A DNA stretch of 64,000 nucleotides. Origin: Lachnospiraceae bacterium (lineage in GTDB: Bacteria > Bacillota > Clostridia > Lachnospirales > Lachnospiraceae). The notes below the pieces were generated by a model that had not been told where the DNA came from, ran no database searches, and saw only the letters and a list, made by a program, of their open reading frames with translations. Positions 47,593-57,889 of the stretch are shown here, one piece after another. The stretch covers positions 1 through 64,000 of the forward strand of contig JAGAJL010000015.1 in assembly GCA_017626095.1 (NCBI GenBank), in the 5' to 3' direction. The position numbers were made by a program, and so were the translations under genes. Each line of letters starts with the position of its first letter. Positions within the stretch are counted from its first letter, which is position 1.

Positions 47593-48195
47593 TTAAAATA
47601 GATATTTTAATGATTGTTTTAAAATGGCATCTGCAGTCATTCCATCCGTCATTTCAACCTTGGAAACTGCCTTTACGGCTTCACCGGAACTATAACCAAG
47701 TGCAGTTAATGCTTCAATAGCATCCCTTCTTTGTTCATCAAAACCGGTTAATGCTACATCATTTCCCTTTAATAAAGCAGACGGCATATCAGGGCTGTCT
47801 GATAATTTAATCTTATCCTTCAAATCCAAAATCACACGCTCTGCCGTCTTTTTACCAATGCCGTTTGCCTTAGCAATCGCGCCGGCATCCTCATGATAAA
47901 TTGCAAAACGAAGATCTGTTGTACTCATACAGGATAAAATTGCAAGAGCACCTTTGGGTCCGATTCCATTTACCGTCAAAAGCATTTTAAACAATACAAG
48001 CTGTTCTTTATCTTCAAAACCGAATAAAGAAAAGGCATCTTCCTTTACATTGGTATAGGTATAAATCTTTACATTTTGTCCTATGCTGTATTGATAACCT
48101 GAGGCAACAAAAACATTAAATCCCATTCCGTTTGTTTCAATTACAACAGAATCCTCTGAAATATCCGTTATTTCACCAATAATATAAGCAATCAT
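47593..48195 (-). CDS. ruvA: Holliday junction DNA helicase subunit RuvA
   Basis: A 200-residue RuvA: OB fold (about 1-65, MIAYIIGEITDISEDSVVIE), helix-hairpin-helix domain (LLTVNGIGPKGALAIL and AKANGIGKKTAERVILDLKDK) and C-terminal RuvB-binding domain (DAIEALTALGYSSGEAVKAV). GGAG lies 6 bp upstream. It overlaps the Gx transporter stop by 4 bp, so ruvAB are translated from the longer operon message. Confidence 0.97.
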   Translation of the reverse strand: MIAYIIGEITDISEDSVVIETNGMGFNVFVASGYQYSIGQNVKIYTYTNVKEDAFSLFGFEDKEQLVLFKMLLTVNGIGPKGALAILSCMSTTDLRFAIYHEDAGAIAKANGIGKKTAERVILDLKDKIKLSDSPDMPSALLKGNDVALTGFDEQRRDAIEALTALGYSSGEAVKAVSKVEMTDGMTADAILKQSLKYLF

Positions 48196-48683
48196 AACAA
48201 TCTCCGTTTCAAAATAAATTCACCAATCCATCCGATTGCATATCCGGTAAGTGCACCACTAAATAACAATACCGGGAAATAATAAAATACAGTTGTATTT
48301 TGCACTAAAGCATATGCGACAAAAAGTTGTGCAATATTATGAAAAATCCCACCGAACATACTGTTTCCGGGGACATCAATCCACTTCACCTTTTTGAGCA
48401 GATACATTATAAGCAGACTAATTCCCGCACCGGCCAATGAAAAAAGACATCCAAACAAATTTCCAAACAAAAGGGAACTAAGCAAAATACGGCAGAGTTG
48501 AAACAGAATACAATATGTAATGCCATAGGAATAGAGCAATAAAACAACCAATGCATTCGACAAACCGATTTTTATCCCGGGAATCGTAGGAACTAATACG
48601 ACCAATGTTTCTACATAAGAAAAAATCATGCCAAGACAGATGAAAAGTCCCATTTTCGCAATCTTATCAGTAGGCAATGGCAT
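48192..48683 (-). CDS. Gx transporter family protein (Hpre_diP_synt_I)
   Basis: About 163 residues, five or six membrane helices, belonging to the group annotated heptaprenyl diphosphate synthase component I or Gx transporter. It has KIGLSNALVVLLLYSYG and FGNLFGCLFSLAGAGISLL (Gly-rich helix pair), and MFGGIFHNIAQLFVAYA. An ATG at 48683 or a TTG at 48677 could start it; GGAGG is close to both. It overlaps the NusG-II gene and ruvA. The family resembles ECF-type substrate carriers; substrate unknown. Confidence 0.85.
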   Translation of the reverse strand: MPLPTDKIAKMGLFICLGMIFSYVETLVVLVPTIPGIKIGLSNALVVLLLYSYGITYCILFQLCRILLSSLLFGNLFGCLFSLAGAGISLLIMYLLKKVKWIDVPGNSMFGGIFHNIAQLFVAYALVQNTTVFYYFPVLLFSGALTGYAIGWIGEFILKRRLL

Positions 48684-49038
48684 CAACCTCCTTATCCTGA
48701 CCTGATACAATTTTGATAATCAGTCCATGCGGCAGGCAGGTAATAATCTGACCGTTTTTATGAATCTGTCCGGTCTGTACACAGATTTGATTCCCGCAAT
48801 CAGCTTCCGTAACAGATACACACCCCTCTTTGACCGTAATCATATTATAGCCACCGGGAGTATCAACCCGCTTCACACAATCCTCAAAAAGAGGTAGTCT
48901 GGCAACAATCTCTCCCTGCACATTAACTTCACAAAAAGCTCCGTCATCACTTTTGAAAAAAAAGAGATAAACAACGAAAATCATGCATATAAAGATAAAG
49001 AGTAAAAAACTGATAAGATGTCTGTTTTCTTTTTTCAT
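48667..49038 (-). CDS. NusG domain II-containing membrane-anchored protein
   Basis: 123 residues: one N-terminal membrane helix (about 9-29, ISFLLFIFICMIFVVYLFFF) and an extracytoplasmic NusG domain II (DUF1312) with GGYNMITVKEGCVSVTEADC and NQICVQTGQIHKNGQIITCLPHGLII. Four Cys sit in the outer domain. It is regularly found next to Gx transporters in Clostridia, where a redox or cofactor-related role is suspected but not shown. First gene of the operon that ends with ruvAB, directly behind the LexA-type promoter. Confidence 0.88.
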   Translation of the reverse strand: MKKENRHLISFLLFIFICMIFVVYLFFFKSDDGAFCEVNVQGEIVARLPLFEDCVKRVDTPGGYNMITVKEGCVSVTEADCGNQICVQTGQIHKNGQIITCLPHGLIIKIVSGQDKEVDAIAY

Positions 49039-49044
49039 AACGTT

Positions 49045-49083
49045 ATTATATCATAGCAAGCGCAAAATGTGAACACATGTTTG
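49045..49083 (-). promoter_or_regulatory. SOS-type promoter of the NusG-II/Gx/ruvA/ruvB operon
   Basis: On the minus strand TTCACA (49068-49073) and TATAAT (49045-49050) are 17 bp apart. The LexA box TGAACACATGTTTG (49070-49083) matches 13 of 14 positions of CGAACRNRYGTTYG and covers most of the -35 hexamer. Confidence 0.75.
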
Positions 49084-49152
49084 TGTTTTGTTTGAATTTA
49101 GTTTGCGTTGTGTGTGTGTTACTTTTAATATGATTTTTTCATATCATGTTTA

Positions 49153-49644
49153 CTATTTTTCCAGTTCTCCATTCCAGTCAAGGATACCACCGATTTCAAT
49201 AATATTGGTATATCCCATTTGAACAAGCTTATCTGCTGCTTCTTTACTTCTTCTGCCACTTCGACAATAGACATATATGGTCTGTTCTAAATCCGGCAGT
49301 ACTTCAGGTTTATCTTGTAAAATATCCTCATTTGCATAATTGATTGCTCCCGGTATGTGCCCCTCGGAAAATTCATCAGCTCTTCTGACATCCAGAATAA
49401 TATAGTCACCACTATTTTGAAAAATATCTTTTGCTTCTTCCATCGTAATCGATGTATATGTCATATTCTTTTCTCCTTTCGGTAATTTACCGGCAATAAA
49501 AACTGCTGTCGGACCGTCTGAACCACTCATTGATATGGAAATACCATTGGAAGTAATTTTAATATGATTTTTAATAAAAATATATGTGCCAACCAATAAG
49601 ACAGCAACGATTCCTATCAGTATCATTTTTGTTCGTTTTTTCAT
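49153..49644 (-). CDS. Membrane-anchored rhodanese-like protein
   Basis: 163 residues with an N-terminal membrane helix (about 7-24) and a rhodanese domain (about 60-160). The active-site loop is CRSGRRS in YVYCRSGRRSKEAADKL. Upstream are DYIILDVRRADEFSEGHIPGAINY. The Cys is intact, so sulfur transfer is possible, probably outside the membrane given the single N-terminal anchor. Monocistronic; sulfur donor and acceptor unknown. Confidence 0.88.
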   Translation of the reverse strand: MKKRTKMILIGIVAVLLVGTYIFIKNHIKITSNGISISMSGSDGPTAVFIAGKLPKGEKNMTYTSITMEEAKDIFQNSGDYIILDVRRADEFSEGHIPGAINYANEDILQDKPEVLPDLEQTIYVYCRSGRRSKEAADKLVQMGYTNIIEIGGILDWNGELEK

Positions 49645-49758
49645 GTTCTATTCCTCATCAATAATAATTATATATTATACTACTGCCAACCTATATTTCC
49701 CGTCAACAAACCATATGAATATGGAAGATAAAAACACACCACATAAATATGGAAGAAA

Positions 49759-49826
49759 AATGCCGGATTTTGAAGTGAGACACGCCCCACGAATGAAGAG
49801 ATGTCCGCACAACGAAATCCGGCATT
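49759..49826 (-). terminator. Large-loop hairpin downstream of leuD
   Basis: AATGCCGGATTT and AAATCCGGCATT form a perfect 12-bp stem closing a loop of 44 nt, followed on the minus strand by TTTTTCTT. Position fits a leuCD terminator, 53 bp after the leuD stop. The long, GC-richer loop is unusual. Confidence 0.6.
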
Positions 49827-49879
49827 AATTAAGTGCATAATACTATTTTGCAAGGACAACTTGTATCCTTCAAAAATCT

Positions 49880-50368
49880 TTATTTGGCATTGATATAATT
49901 TACAAGACCTTCTGCATCAATGATTTTCTGCATAAATGGTGGAAAAGCCTGACCCTGATATTCTGTACCTTTTGTCAGATCGTAAATCTTTCCGGAATCA
50001 AAATCAACTTCCACTTCATCTCCTGCTTCAATCTCATTGGCAGCATCTGCACATTCGATAATCGGCAATCCAATGTTGATGGCGTTACGGTAAAAAATTC
50101 GTGCAAATGTATCTGCAATCACACAACTGATACCGGATGCTTTAATGGCAATTGGTGCATGTTCACGGGAAGAACCACATCCAAAGTTTTTGGTTGCAAC
50201 CATGATATCACCTATTTTTACTTTTTTTACAAACTCCTTATCAATATCTTCCATGCAGTGTGTTGCAAGCTCTGCCGGATCGGAAGAATTCAAATATCTT
50301 GCCGGAATAATAACATCCGTATCCACATTATCACCATATTTAAAAACAATACCTTTTGCGTTTTCCAT
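49880..50368 (-). CDS. leuD: 3-isopropylmalate dehydratase small subunit
   Basis: A 162-residue LeuD (aconitase swivel domain), which with LeuC isomerises isopropylmalate in leucine synthesis. Motifs are [16 protein letters not shown] at about 12-27 and [18 protein letters not shown] at about 62-79. It is the short archaeal/clostridial-type LeuD. It follows leuC after 102 bp, a longer gap than usual, with no gene in it. Confidence 0.96.
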   Translation of the reverse strand: MENAKGIVFKYGDNVDTDVIIPARYLNSSDPAELATHCMEDIDKEFVKKVKIGDIMVATKNFGCGSSREHAPIAIKASGISCVIADTFARIFYRNAINIGLPIIECADAANEIEAGDEVEVDFDSGKIYDLTKGTEYQGQAFPPFMQKIIDAEGLVNYINAK

Positions 50369-50470
50369 GACAATCTCCTTATCTTTTTCTTATCAAGCTA
50401 TATCTACGTGATCAAATATTTCTTTCCTCGACCTATTAATATCAATAGCCACTGTTTGTTACTCTCAATT

Positions 50471-51733
50471 TTATAAACGACATGGGCATGAAATCTTCCC
50501 TGCAACTGCACTTGCTGCTGCAACTGCAGGAGAAGCCAGATATATCTCCGAATCGACATGACCCATACGTCCGACAAAATTACGGTTAGTTGTGGCAACA
50601 CATCTCTCACCGGCTGCTAAAATACCCATATATCCGCCTAAGCATGGACCGCAGGTCGGTGTAGAAACAACAGCACCGGCTTCAATAAAGGTTTTTAAAA
50701 GCCCTTCTTCCATTGCCTGCAGATAAATGGCCTGCGTTGCCGGAATAATAATACAGCGAATTCCGGATGCTACTTTTTTATCTTTTAATACCTTTGCCGC
50801 GCATCTCAAATCGTCAATACGTCCGTTTGTACAAGAACCGATAACAACCTGATCGATTTTAATATCTTCTGTAATTTCATCAATTGTCTTTGTGTTTTCC
50901 GGTAAATGTGGAAATGCAATCGTAGGACGAAGTGAATTTAAATCAATGGTATATACTTCATCATAAATAGCGTCCTCATCTGCTTCATAAACCGTATATT
51001 GTTTTGTGGAGTGCTCATCCATGTAAGCCTTGGCTAATTCATCAACAGGGAAAATACCGTTTTTAGCACCTGCTTCAATTGCCATATTAGCAATGGTAAA
51101 ACGATCATCCATAGAAAGGCTCTTAACACCTTCACCGACAAATTCCATAGATTTGTATAATGCACCATCCACACCAATCATTCCGATGATATGAAGAATC
51201 AGGTCTTTACCGCTGACCCATTCCGGAAGTGAACCGGTTAACTCAAATTTGATTGCTCCAGGAACCTTAAACCAGGCTTTCCCGGTTGCCATTCCGGCAG
51301 CCATATCCGTACTTCCGACACCGGTAGAAAATGCTCCTAAGGCACCATAAGTACAAGTATGAGAATCAGCACCGATAATCACATCACCGGCAACAGTCAG
51401 ACCTTTTTCAGGTAATAAAGCATGTTCAATCCCCATCTGTCCTACTTCAAAATAATTGGTAATCTGATTACGATATGCAAATTCCCTGACGCATTTGCAA
51501 TGCTCTGCGGATTTAATATCCTTATTCGGAACAAAATGATCCGGTACTAGTGCAATTTTATCCTTATCAAAAACCCCTTCAACTTTCATTTTATCCATTT
51601 CTTTAATGGCTACAGGGCTTGTTATATCATTTCCTAAAACAAGATCTAAATCTGCCTCAATCAGTTGTCCGGCTTCAACCTTATCAAGTCCGGCATGTGC
51701 AGCTAAAATCTTTTGTGTCATCGTCATTCCCAT
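50471..51733 (-). CDS. leuC: 3-isopropylmalate dehydratase large subunit
   Basis: A 420-residue LeuC of the short (clostridial/archaeal) aconitase type. Cluster ligands are Cys in VIGSCTNGR (about 297-305) and the CxxC in [10 protein letters not shown] (about 355-364). [14 protein letters not shown] is the substrate motif. It forms a heterodimer with LeuD. AGGAGG precedes the ATG. The regulator gene is divergent, with a palindrome in between. Confidence 0.96.
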   Translation of the reverse strand: MGMTMTQKILAAHAGLDKVEAGQLIEADLDLVLGNDITSPVAIKEMDKMKVEGVFDKDKIALVPDHFVPNKDIKSAEHCKCVREFAYRNQITNYFEVGQMGIEHALLPEKGLTVAGDVIIGADSHTCTYGALGAFSTGVGSTDMAAGMATGKAWFKVPGAIKFELTGSLPEWVSGKDLILHIIGMIGVDGALYKSMEFVGEGVKSLSMDDRFTIANMAIEAGAKNGIFPVDELAKAYMDEHSTKQYTVYEADEDAIYDEVYTIDLNSLRPTIAFPHLPENTKTIDEITEDIKIDQVVIGSCTNGRIDDLRCAAKVLKDKKVASGIRCIIIPATQAIYLQAMEEGLLKTFIEAGAVVSTPTCGPCLGGYMGILAAGERCVATTNRNFVGRMGHVDSEIYLASPAVAAASAVAGKISCPCRL

Positions 51734-51763
51734 GATATAAACCTCCTATTATTTGATAGTGAC

Positions 51764-51808
51764 AGTATAGCACAATACATGAATATAAATAAAATACATA
51801 ATATTCAT
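51764..51808 (-). promoter_or_regulatory. leuC promoter with LysR-type operator
   Basis: Extended -10 TGCTATACT on the minus strand (TATACT at 51764-51769) without a good -35. A perfect inverted repeat ATGAATAT/ATATTCAT with 14-bp spacing (51779-51808) covers and extends upstream of the -35 position. A weak -35 plus an upstream palindrome fits activation by the divergent LysR-type regulator. Confidence 0.6.
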
Positions 51809-51904
51809 ATTTACTATAATTTGTGGTTATGATAAGATGGATATATCATTTCCCCAATGCACTCATAATTATTTCGTTATTTACTTGACAGAAAGGTACA
51901 TCCT

Positions 51905-52828
51905 ATGGAGAACAATTTAAATCTATATCATATTTTTTATACGGTAGCAAAAAACAAGAACATTTCGGGGGCAGCCAAAGAACTATTCATCAGCCAACCC
52001 GCTATCAGCAAAGCCATAGCAAAACTCGAAAACAATTTAGACACGAAGCTTTTTATGCGAAGTTCCCGTGGTGTTACATTAACAAACGAAGGCGTAATCC
52101 TATACGAACAGGTAAAAAATGCTTTTATGGCTATCCAGAGTGGCGAAGATCAGTTACACAAAATCGCAACCCTTGGTGTTTCTCATTTATCCATTGGGGT
52201 CAGCATAACTTTATGCAAATATGTTCTTCTCCCCTATTTGCAGGAATTCATCAGACAAAATCCTCATATTACAATCTCTATAACCTGTCATCCTTCCATG
52301 GAAACCATACAGGACATAGAAAAAGGCGTAACAGAAATCGGTCTGGTCGGTATTCCTTCCAATCCCGGGCATTTACTATGCTATGAGCCCATAAAAGAGA
52401 TACAGGATACTTTTATTGCAACCGACAATTACTTAAAAAACCTACGTATCAGAGAAGGCAACGGAAAAGCATCCCTATTATCCAGTGCTAACTTTATGAT
52501 GCTAAACAAAGAAAATGTATCCCGCATGTTTGTTGACCAATATCTTGCCGCACATCAGATCACTATGACTAATATCTTAGAAATCAACACGATGGATCTT
52601 TTAATTGAATTAGCCAAAATTGATTTGGGAATTGCCTGTGTTATCCGTGATTTCGTTAAAGAAGACATAGAAAATGGCACATTTAAAGAACTAACCTTTA
52701 AACGTACCATTCCTAAACGAAAAATCGGTTTTACATACAGAGAAGATCTGCCCATGTCAGATTCTCTGAAAAAATTCATTGATTTTATACATTCGTTCTC
52801 TGAGGAAGATAACCAAATGCCGCAATAA
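51905..52828 (+). CDS. LysR family transcriptional regulator
   Basis: A 307-residue LTTR. The N-terminal winged helix-turn-helix is at about 3-62: FYTVAKNKNISGAAKELFIS and QPAISKAIAKLENNLDTKLF. The effector-binding domain (about 90-300) follows, with HLSIGVSITLCKYVLLPYLQ. It is divergent from leuC, so isopropylmalate synthesis is its likely target and a leucine-pathway intermediate a plausible effector (inference). The 3' end overlaps the convergent membrane protein gene by 44 bp. Confidence 0.93.
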   Translation: MENNLNLYHIFYTVAKNKNISGAAKELFISQPAISKAIAKLENNLDTKLFMRSSRGVTLTNEGVILYEQVKNAFMAIQSGEDQLHKIATLGVSHLSIGVSITLCKYVLLPYLQEFIRQNPHITISITCHPSMETIQDIEKGVTEIGLVGIPSNPGHLLCYEPIKEIQDTFIATDNYLKNLRIREGNGKASLLSSANFMMLNKENVSRMFVDQYLAAHQITMTNILEINTMDLLIELAKIDLGIACVIRDFVKEDIENGTFKELTFKRTIPKRKIGFTYREDLPMSDSLKKFIDFIHSFSEEDNQMPQ

Positions 52829-53714
52829 TCATTGCAAGTGTGATCATAGTCCGGATAAATGCCGGAATCGTAATTGCAACCGGCAGAACCGATAACAGAC
52901 ATGCAACCACAGTCATTAACACTTTCGCATATACACTTGCTTTAAACAATACTCCGGCTGCTATATCTCTATGGAATATCTTTGCACAAATCATTGCAAT
53001 TAACATATAAATCATCGCACAGAAGAAATACCAAAAGCTTCTCGCAATATAATAAAAAATAAAGCAAACGGAAACAAATACAAATAATCCGGGAATCAGA
53101 CTGTCAATAATCCAGTCCTTATCAAAAGAAATCGTCCCAAAATCTTTAAAACTCAACTGATTATACTCTCCATCCGATTCAAGCACAAGATTGGTTCTGG
53201 ATATTAACATAACCGAATCATAGCCTTCCGTATGCAATTCTTCCGCATCACCTAACGAAAAAGAGTCGTAATCATCCGAGAAATAAACATACACCTCTTT
53301 ATTGGGATCATCATACTCAAAATCCTCTTCAATATAAAATTCGCCATCATCAACCTTAAAATACGGAAAAACATCCATCACTTCATTGAACGCTTCCGTG
53401 TCATTGAAAGAAATTGCAAAACCAATATAAGTTACCAAAGTACAGACAGCAAGCAATAACGCAACAAATCCAATCATTGCCCCAGTATTGATATTAGATA
53501 AAACACCATATTTTGTAGGATTAAATGCGTATGGAAATTGCATAAAAAAATGGGGTTTTTCAGGTTCCTCATAAGTTTGATACATTTGACCATTGGTATT
53601 GTAAGTACTCTCGTATCCGTTTACCAGCGGTTCCTGATATGGATTTTGATGCGGATTGTTGTATGTATTCTGCATAAAATCCTGATTATTATTATCTGAA
53701 TTAAATGAATCCAT
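52785..53714 (-). CDS. Hypothetical membrane protein
   Basis: 309 residues. The N-terminal 60 residues are Asn/Gln/Pro/Tyr-rich and disordered. One membrane helix (about 90-115) is followed by an acidic extracytoplasmic domain (about 120-200, YFKVDDGEFYIEEDFEYDDP). Four helices follow to the end. The helix cluster with KASVYAKVLMTVVACLLSVL vaguely resembles DUF1189-type proteins. The start at 53714 is chosen from AAGGAG 6 bp upstream. It is convergent with the LysR gene, overlapping by 44 bp. Function unknown. Confidence 0.7.
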   Translation of the reverse strand: MDSFNSDNNNQDFMQNTYNNPHQNPYQEPLVNGYESTYNTNGQMYQTYEEPEKPHFFMQFPYAFNPTKYGVLSNINTGAMIGFVALLLAVCTLVTYIGFAISFNDTEAFNEVMDVFPYFKVDDGEFYIEEDFEYDDPNKEVYVYFSDDYDSFSLGDAEELHTEGYDSVMLISRTNLVLESDGEYNQLSFKDFGTISFDKDWIIDSLIPGLFVFVSVCFIFYYIARSFWYFFCAMIYMLIAMICAKIFHRDIAAGVLFKASVYAKVLMTVVACLLSVLPVAITIPAFIRTMITLAMIIAAFGYLPQRTNV

Positions 53715-53825
53715 GGAATTCTCCTTTACCTTTTCATTGTAGCAATCCGTTGATATCATGGGGATAAAATACCTTTTGACCTCAACATCATTATATTAAA
53801 ATATAAAATAAACAGTTTATTTCAA

Positions 53826-53875
53826 TAAAAAAGGCTTTTGCATAATCATTTATGAAACAAAACTACACAAAAGCC
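53826..53875 (-). terminator. ilvC terminator
   Basis: GGCTTTTG/CAAAAGCC stem of 8 bp with a 27-nt loop, followed on the minus strand by TTTTTTATT, 55 bp after the ilvC stop. It ends the ilvB-ilvN-ilvN-ilvC unit. Confidence 0.65.
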
Positions 53876-53929
53876 CCATTTTAATAATACAATCTAAAAC
53901 AACCAATCTTTAAGCCGTCAGACCATGTA

Positions 53930-54970
<1,041 letters not shown>

Positions 54971-55063
54971 CTAGTAAAATAAATATTTATATTTAGAAAG
55001 TTATTTCCTGCTAACATATCTTCGCAAAAGCGATAAAACGTATCAGAATTAACTTCTTAAACA

Positions 55064-55573
55064 CTATGGTAAATAGGTAACATTATCCGTGCCGCGGCCA
55101 AGACCAATTAAACCGGTACGAGCAAGCTCCAAAATCTCATATCCTTCCAGCAAATTGATGAAATTATCAATCTTGCTGTCGCTGATACCTTTTACTTCCA
55201 TCTCAACGGTCAGACTTTCTTTAGAAACATCCACGATTCTCGCTTTAAAACTGTCTACCAAACCGATAACGGAAAGTCTGTTTTCGGAAGTTACCCTGAT
55301 TTTGATTAAAACCAGTTCACGGTAAACGGATTCGTCCGGTTCCAACACCTTGATATCCCGTACATCAACAAGCTTACCAACCTGTTTTTCAATCTGGTCC
55401 AAAATCTCATCGTCGCCACTTGTAACAATGGTAATACGGGTATAATTCGGATCTGCCGTAACACCTGCCGTAATGCTTTCAATATTGTATCCGCGACGGC
55501 TGAATAAACCGGAAATACGGCTTAATACACCGGAGGTATTATCTACTAACAACTGAAATACTTTCTTTTGCAT
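55064..55573 (-). CDS. ilvN: Acetolactate synthase small (regulatory) subunit, copy 2
   Basis: 169 residues with the ACT domain QLLVDNTSGVLSRISGLFSRRGYNIES (about 6-32) that binds the feedback effector valine. The C-terminal ALS_ss_C part ends in EILELARTGLIGLGRG. This is the canonical full-length IlvN. The start at 55573 is taken from AAAGGA about 9 bp upstream. It is the second of two tandem small-subunit genes, 112 bp after the first. Confidence 0.93.
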   Translation of the reverse strand: MQKKVFQLLVDNTSGVLSRISGLFSRRGYNIESITAGVTADPNYTRITIVTSGDDEILDQIEKQVGKLVDVRDIKVLEPDESVYRELVLIKIRVTSENRLSVIGLVDSFKARIVDVSKESLTVEMEVKGISDSKIDNFINLLEGYEILELARTGLIGLGRGTDNVTYLP

Positions 55574-55685
55574 AATTTCCATTCCTTTCATGCTGAATTT
55601 CATTTTATCAGCATATGATTTGCTTTGTCAACGTATGAACAGCCCTTATGCTTTTCATAACCACGAGTTATAATAGCACCTTCAA

Positions 55686-56171
55686 CTATTCGTTTTCACT
55701 GCATTTGGGAAGAGCCAGGGTTCCGGTTCTTGCTACCTCTACAATGCTGACAGATGCAAACATATCAATTAACAGTTTGATTTTTTCAGGGACATCACAA
55801 ATCTGGATAATCATGTATGTCTTACTCATATCAACAATATCTGCCTTCATGATTTCACATATTTCCATAATATCGCGGCGATTGTTTTTGTTGTATTTTA
55901 CCTTCATTAACATCATTTCACGGGATATACTGTGACTTTCATCGAAGGTTTTTACTTTGATAATATCCAGTTTTTTATTTAACTGCTTTTCTATCTGCTG
56001 TAAAGTCCGTTCATTTCCGGAACTGACAATGGTCATACAGGATACGGTGGGATCATCGGTTTCACCCACTGCAAGCGAATCAATATTAAAACTTCTTCTA
56101 GAGAACAGACCGGATACTTTTGCAAGTACACCGGAACGGTTTTCAACTAAAACGGAATATATTTTTTTCAT
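55686..56171 (-). CDS. ilvN: Acetolactate synthase small subunit-like protein, copy 1
   Basis: 161 residues with the same two-part layout: an ACT domain (VLVENRSGVLAKVSGLFSRRSFNIDSLAVG) and a C-terminal portion ending in IVEVARTGTLALPKC. It differs from copy 2 throughout and lacks its terminal GLGRG segment, so it is an old paralogue, not a recent duplication. It lies 25 bp after ilvB. The two may form mixed regulatory oligomers or respond to different effectors (inference). Confidence 0.9.
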   Translation of the reverse strand: MKKIYSVLVENRSGVLAKVSGLFSRRSFNIDSLAVGETDDPTVSCMTIVSSGNERTLQQIEKQLNKKLDIIKVKTFDESHSISREMMLMKVKYNKNNRRDIMEICEIMKADIVDMSKTYMIIQICDVPEKIKLLIDMFASVSIVEVARTGTLALPKCSENE

Positions 56172-56196
56172 TTATCTGTACCTCTCAAACCATCTA

Positions 56197-57810
56197 CTAT
56201 ACCAGATCCATGGGATCAATTAACACTTCCATCAGACATGCAGAATCATTATTTAAAAATGCATCCAGCATATCTTCCATCTCATCCATGGAAGTCAGTC
56301 TGAAAAACGGCATATTGTAAGCTGCCGATATGTGTTCCAAATCAGGACTGCCTGTCAAATCAACAACCGAATAATTGTCTTTGTACGTAAAGTGCTGGTA
56401 TTGACGGACCATTCCAAGGTAATTATTCTTTAACACAATCACTTTACTGTTAATACCATGCTGACGCATCGTGGCAAGTTCCATCATGGACATCTGGAAA
56501 GAACCGTCTCCACATACCGCAATAACCTGTTTATCCTTTAAAGCGTATTTTGCCCCCATGGCAGCAGGAATGGAATATCCCATCGTTCCCATACCACCGG
56601 ATGTTAAAAATCTTCCATTCTTTACCACATGATAAGCACAGGACCAGATTTGGTTTTGTCCGACATCTGCAACATAAATGGCATCATCTTCCATTTTCTC
56701 GGATAATCTGGTAATAAATTTAGCCGGATCCACAAAACCGGGATGCTCCGGACGTTTGGGTTCCATTTCTTCCCGGTATCTGTTTAAGGTTTCAACCCAT
56801 GCATCCGAATCACAGTAAAAATCATGTTCCTCAAAATCTTTAAAAATGTGCTTTGCATCACCTACCAAAGGAATGGTAGGACCAACATTTTTACCGATTT
56901 CTGCAGGATCCACATCCATATGTACCAAGACTTTATTGTCGAAAATCAAATCCGGCTGGCTGATAGCTCTATCTGCCACACGCGCGCCGGCCATAATAAT
57001 CAGATCAGCCTCGTTCATAGCACGATTTGCATAAGGTTTTCCGTTATTTCCGACCATTCCGAAATACAATGGATGTTTGGTCGGCATAATACCAATTCCC
57101 ATCATCGTGGATACAACCGGAATTCTATGATGCTCAGCAAACTCGATCAGTTCTTTATCTGCCTGCGATAAAGCAACACCACCGCCCACACAGATAATTG
57201 GACGTTTCACTTTCTGTAATTCCTTGATAACACGCTTAATCTGCTGGGAATGACCTTTTACTGTCGGTTTATAAGTTCTTAATGATATTTCTTCCGGATA
57301 TTCAAAATTACTGATTTTGGCATTTTGAACATCAATCGGAACATCGATTAAGACAGGTCCTTTTCGTCCCGTTGTTGCAATATAAAATGCTTCTTTAAAA
57401 ATACGCGGAATATCATTCACGTCTTTTACCAAATAACTATATTTCACAAAAGATTCTACTGCTCCGGTAATATCTGCTTCCTGGAACACATCACTTCCGA
57501 GCAATTCACTGTTTACCTGACCGGTAATGCAGATCATCGGAATACTGTCTGCAAATGCGGTTGCTATTCCCGTAATCAGGTTGGTTGCACCGGGACCGCT
57601 TGTGACTGCACATACGCCAATTCCATCCGTAACCCTTGCCAGACCGCTTGCCGCATGAGCCGCATTTTGTTCAGTTCTGACCAAAACGCTTTCAATCTCC
57701 GAATCCAAAATACTGTTATAAAATGGACAAATGGCAACACCAGGATATCCAAAAACAACTTTTACGCCTTCTTTTTCCAAGCATTTAACCATTGCATCTG
57801 CACCTATCAT
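56197..57810 (-). CDS. ilvB: Acetolactate synthase large (catalytic) subunit
   Basis: A 537-residue biosynthetic-type ThDP enzyme. The catalytic Glu is in VRTEQNAAHAASGLAR (about 43-58). The Mg-ThDP motif is GDGSFQMSMMELATMRQHGI...NNYLGMVRQ (about 425-460), and GVCAVTSGPGATNLITGIAT is at about 65-84. It joins two pyruvates, or pyruvate and 2-ketobutyrate. It is slightly short of the usual 550-570 at the C-terminus. AGGAGG precedes the ATG. First gene of the ilv unit. Confidence 0.95.
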   Translation of the reverse strand: MIGADAMVKCLEKEGVKVVFGYPGVAICPFYNSILDSEIESVLVRTEQNAAHAASGLARVTDGIGVCAVTSGPGATNLITGIATAFADSIPMICITGQVNSELLGSDVFQEADITGAVESFVKYSYLVKDVNDIPRIFKEAFYIATTGRKGPVLIDVPIDVQNAKISNFEYPEEISLRTYKPTVKGHSQQIKRVIKELQKVKRPIICVGGGVALSQADKELIEFAEHHRIPVVSTMMGIGIMPTKHPLYFGMVGNNGKPYANRAMNEADLIIMAGARVADRAISQPDLIFDNKVLVHMDVDPAEIGKNVGPTIPLVGDAKHIFKDFEEHDFYCDSDAWVETLNRYREEMEPKRPEHPGFVDPAKFITRLSEKMEDDAIYVADVGQNQIWSCAYHVVKNGRFLTSGGMGTMGYSIPAAMGAKYALKDKQVIAVCGDGSFQMSMMELATMRQHGINSKVIVLKNNYLGMVRQYQHFTYKDNYSVVDLTGSPDLEHISAAYNMPFFRLTSMDEMEDMLDAFLNNDSACLMEVLIDPMDLV

Positions 57811-57889
57811 TTTTTCTGTTTCCTCCTGTATTTTATATAGCTAAATTGTTCTCTTTATTTTTTGAATACATTTCATATTTACATTTATT

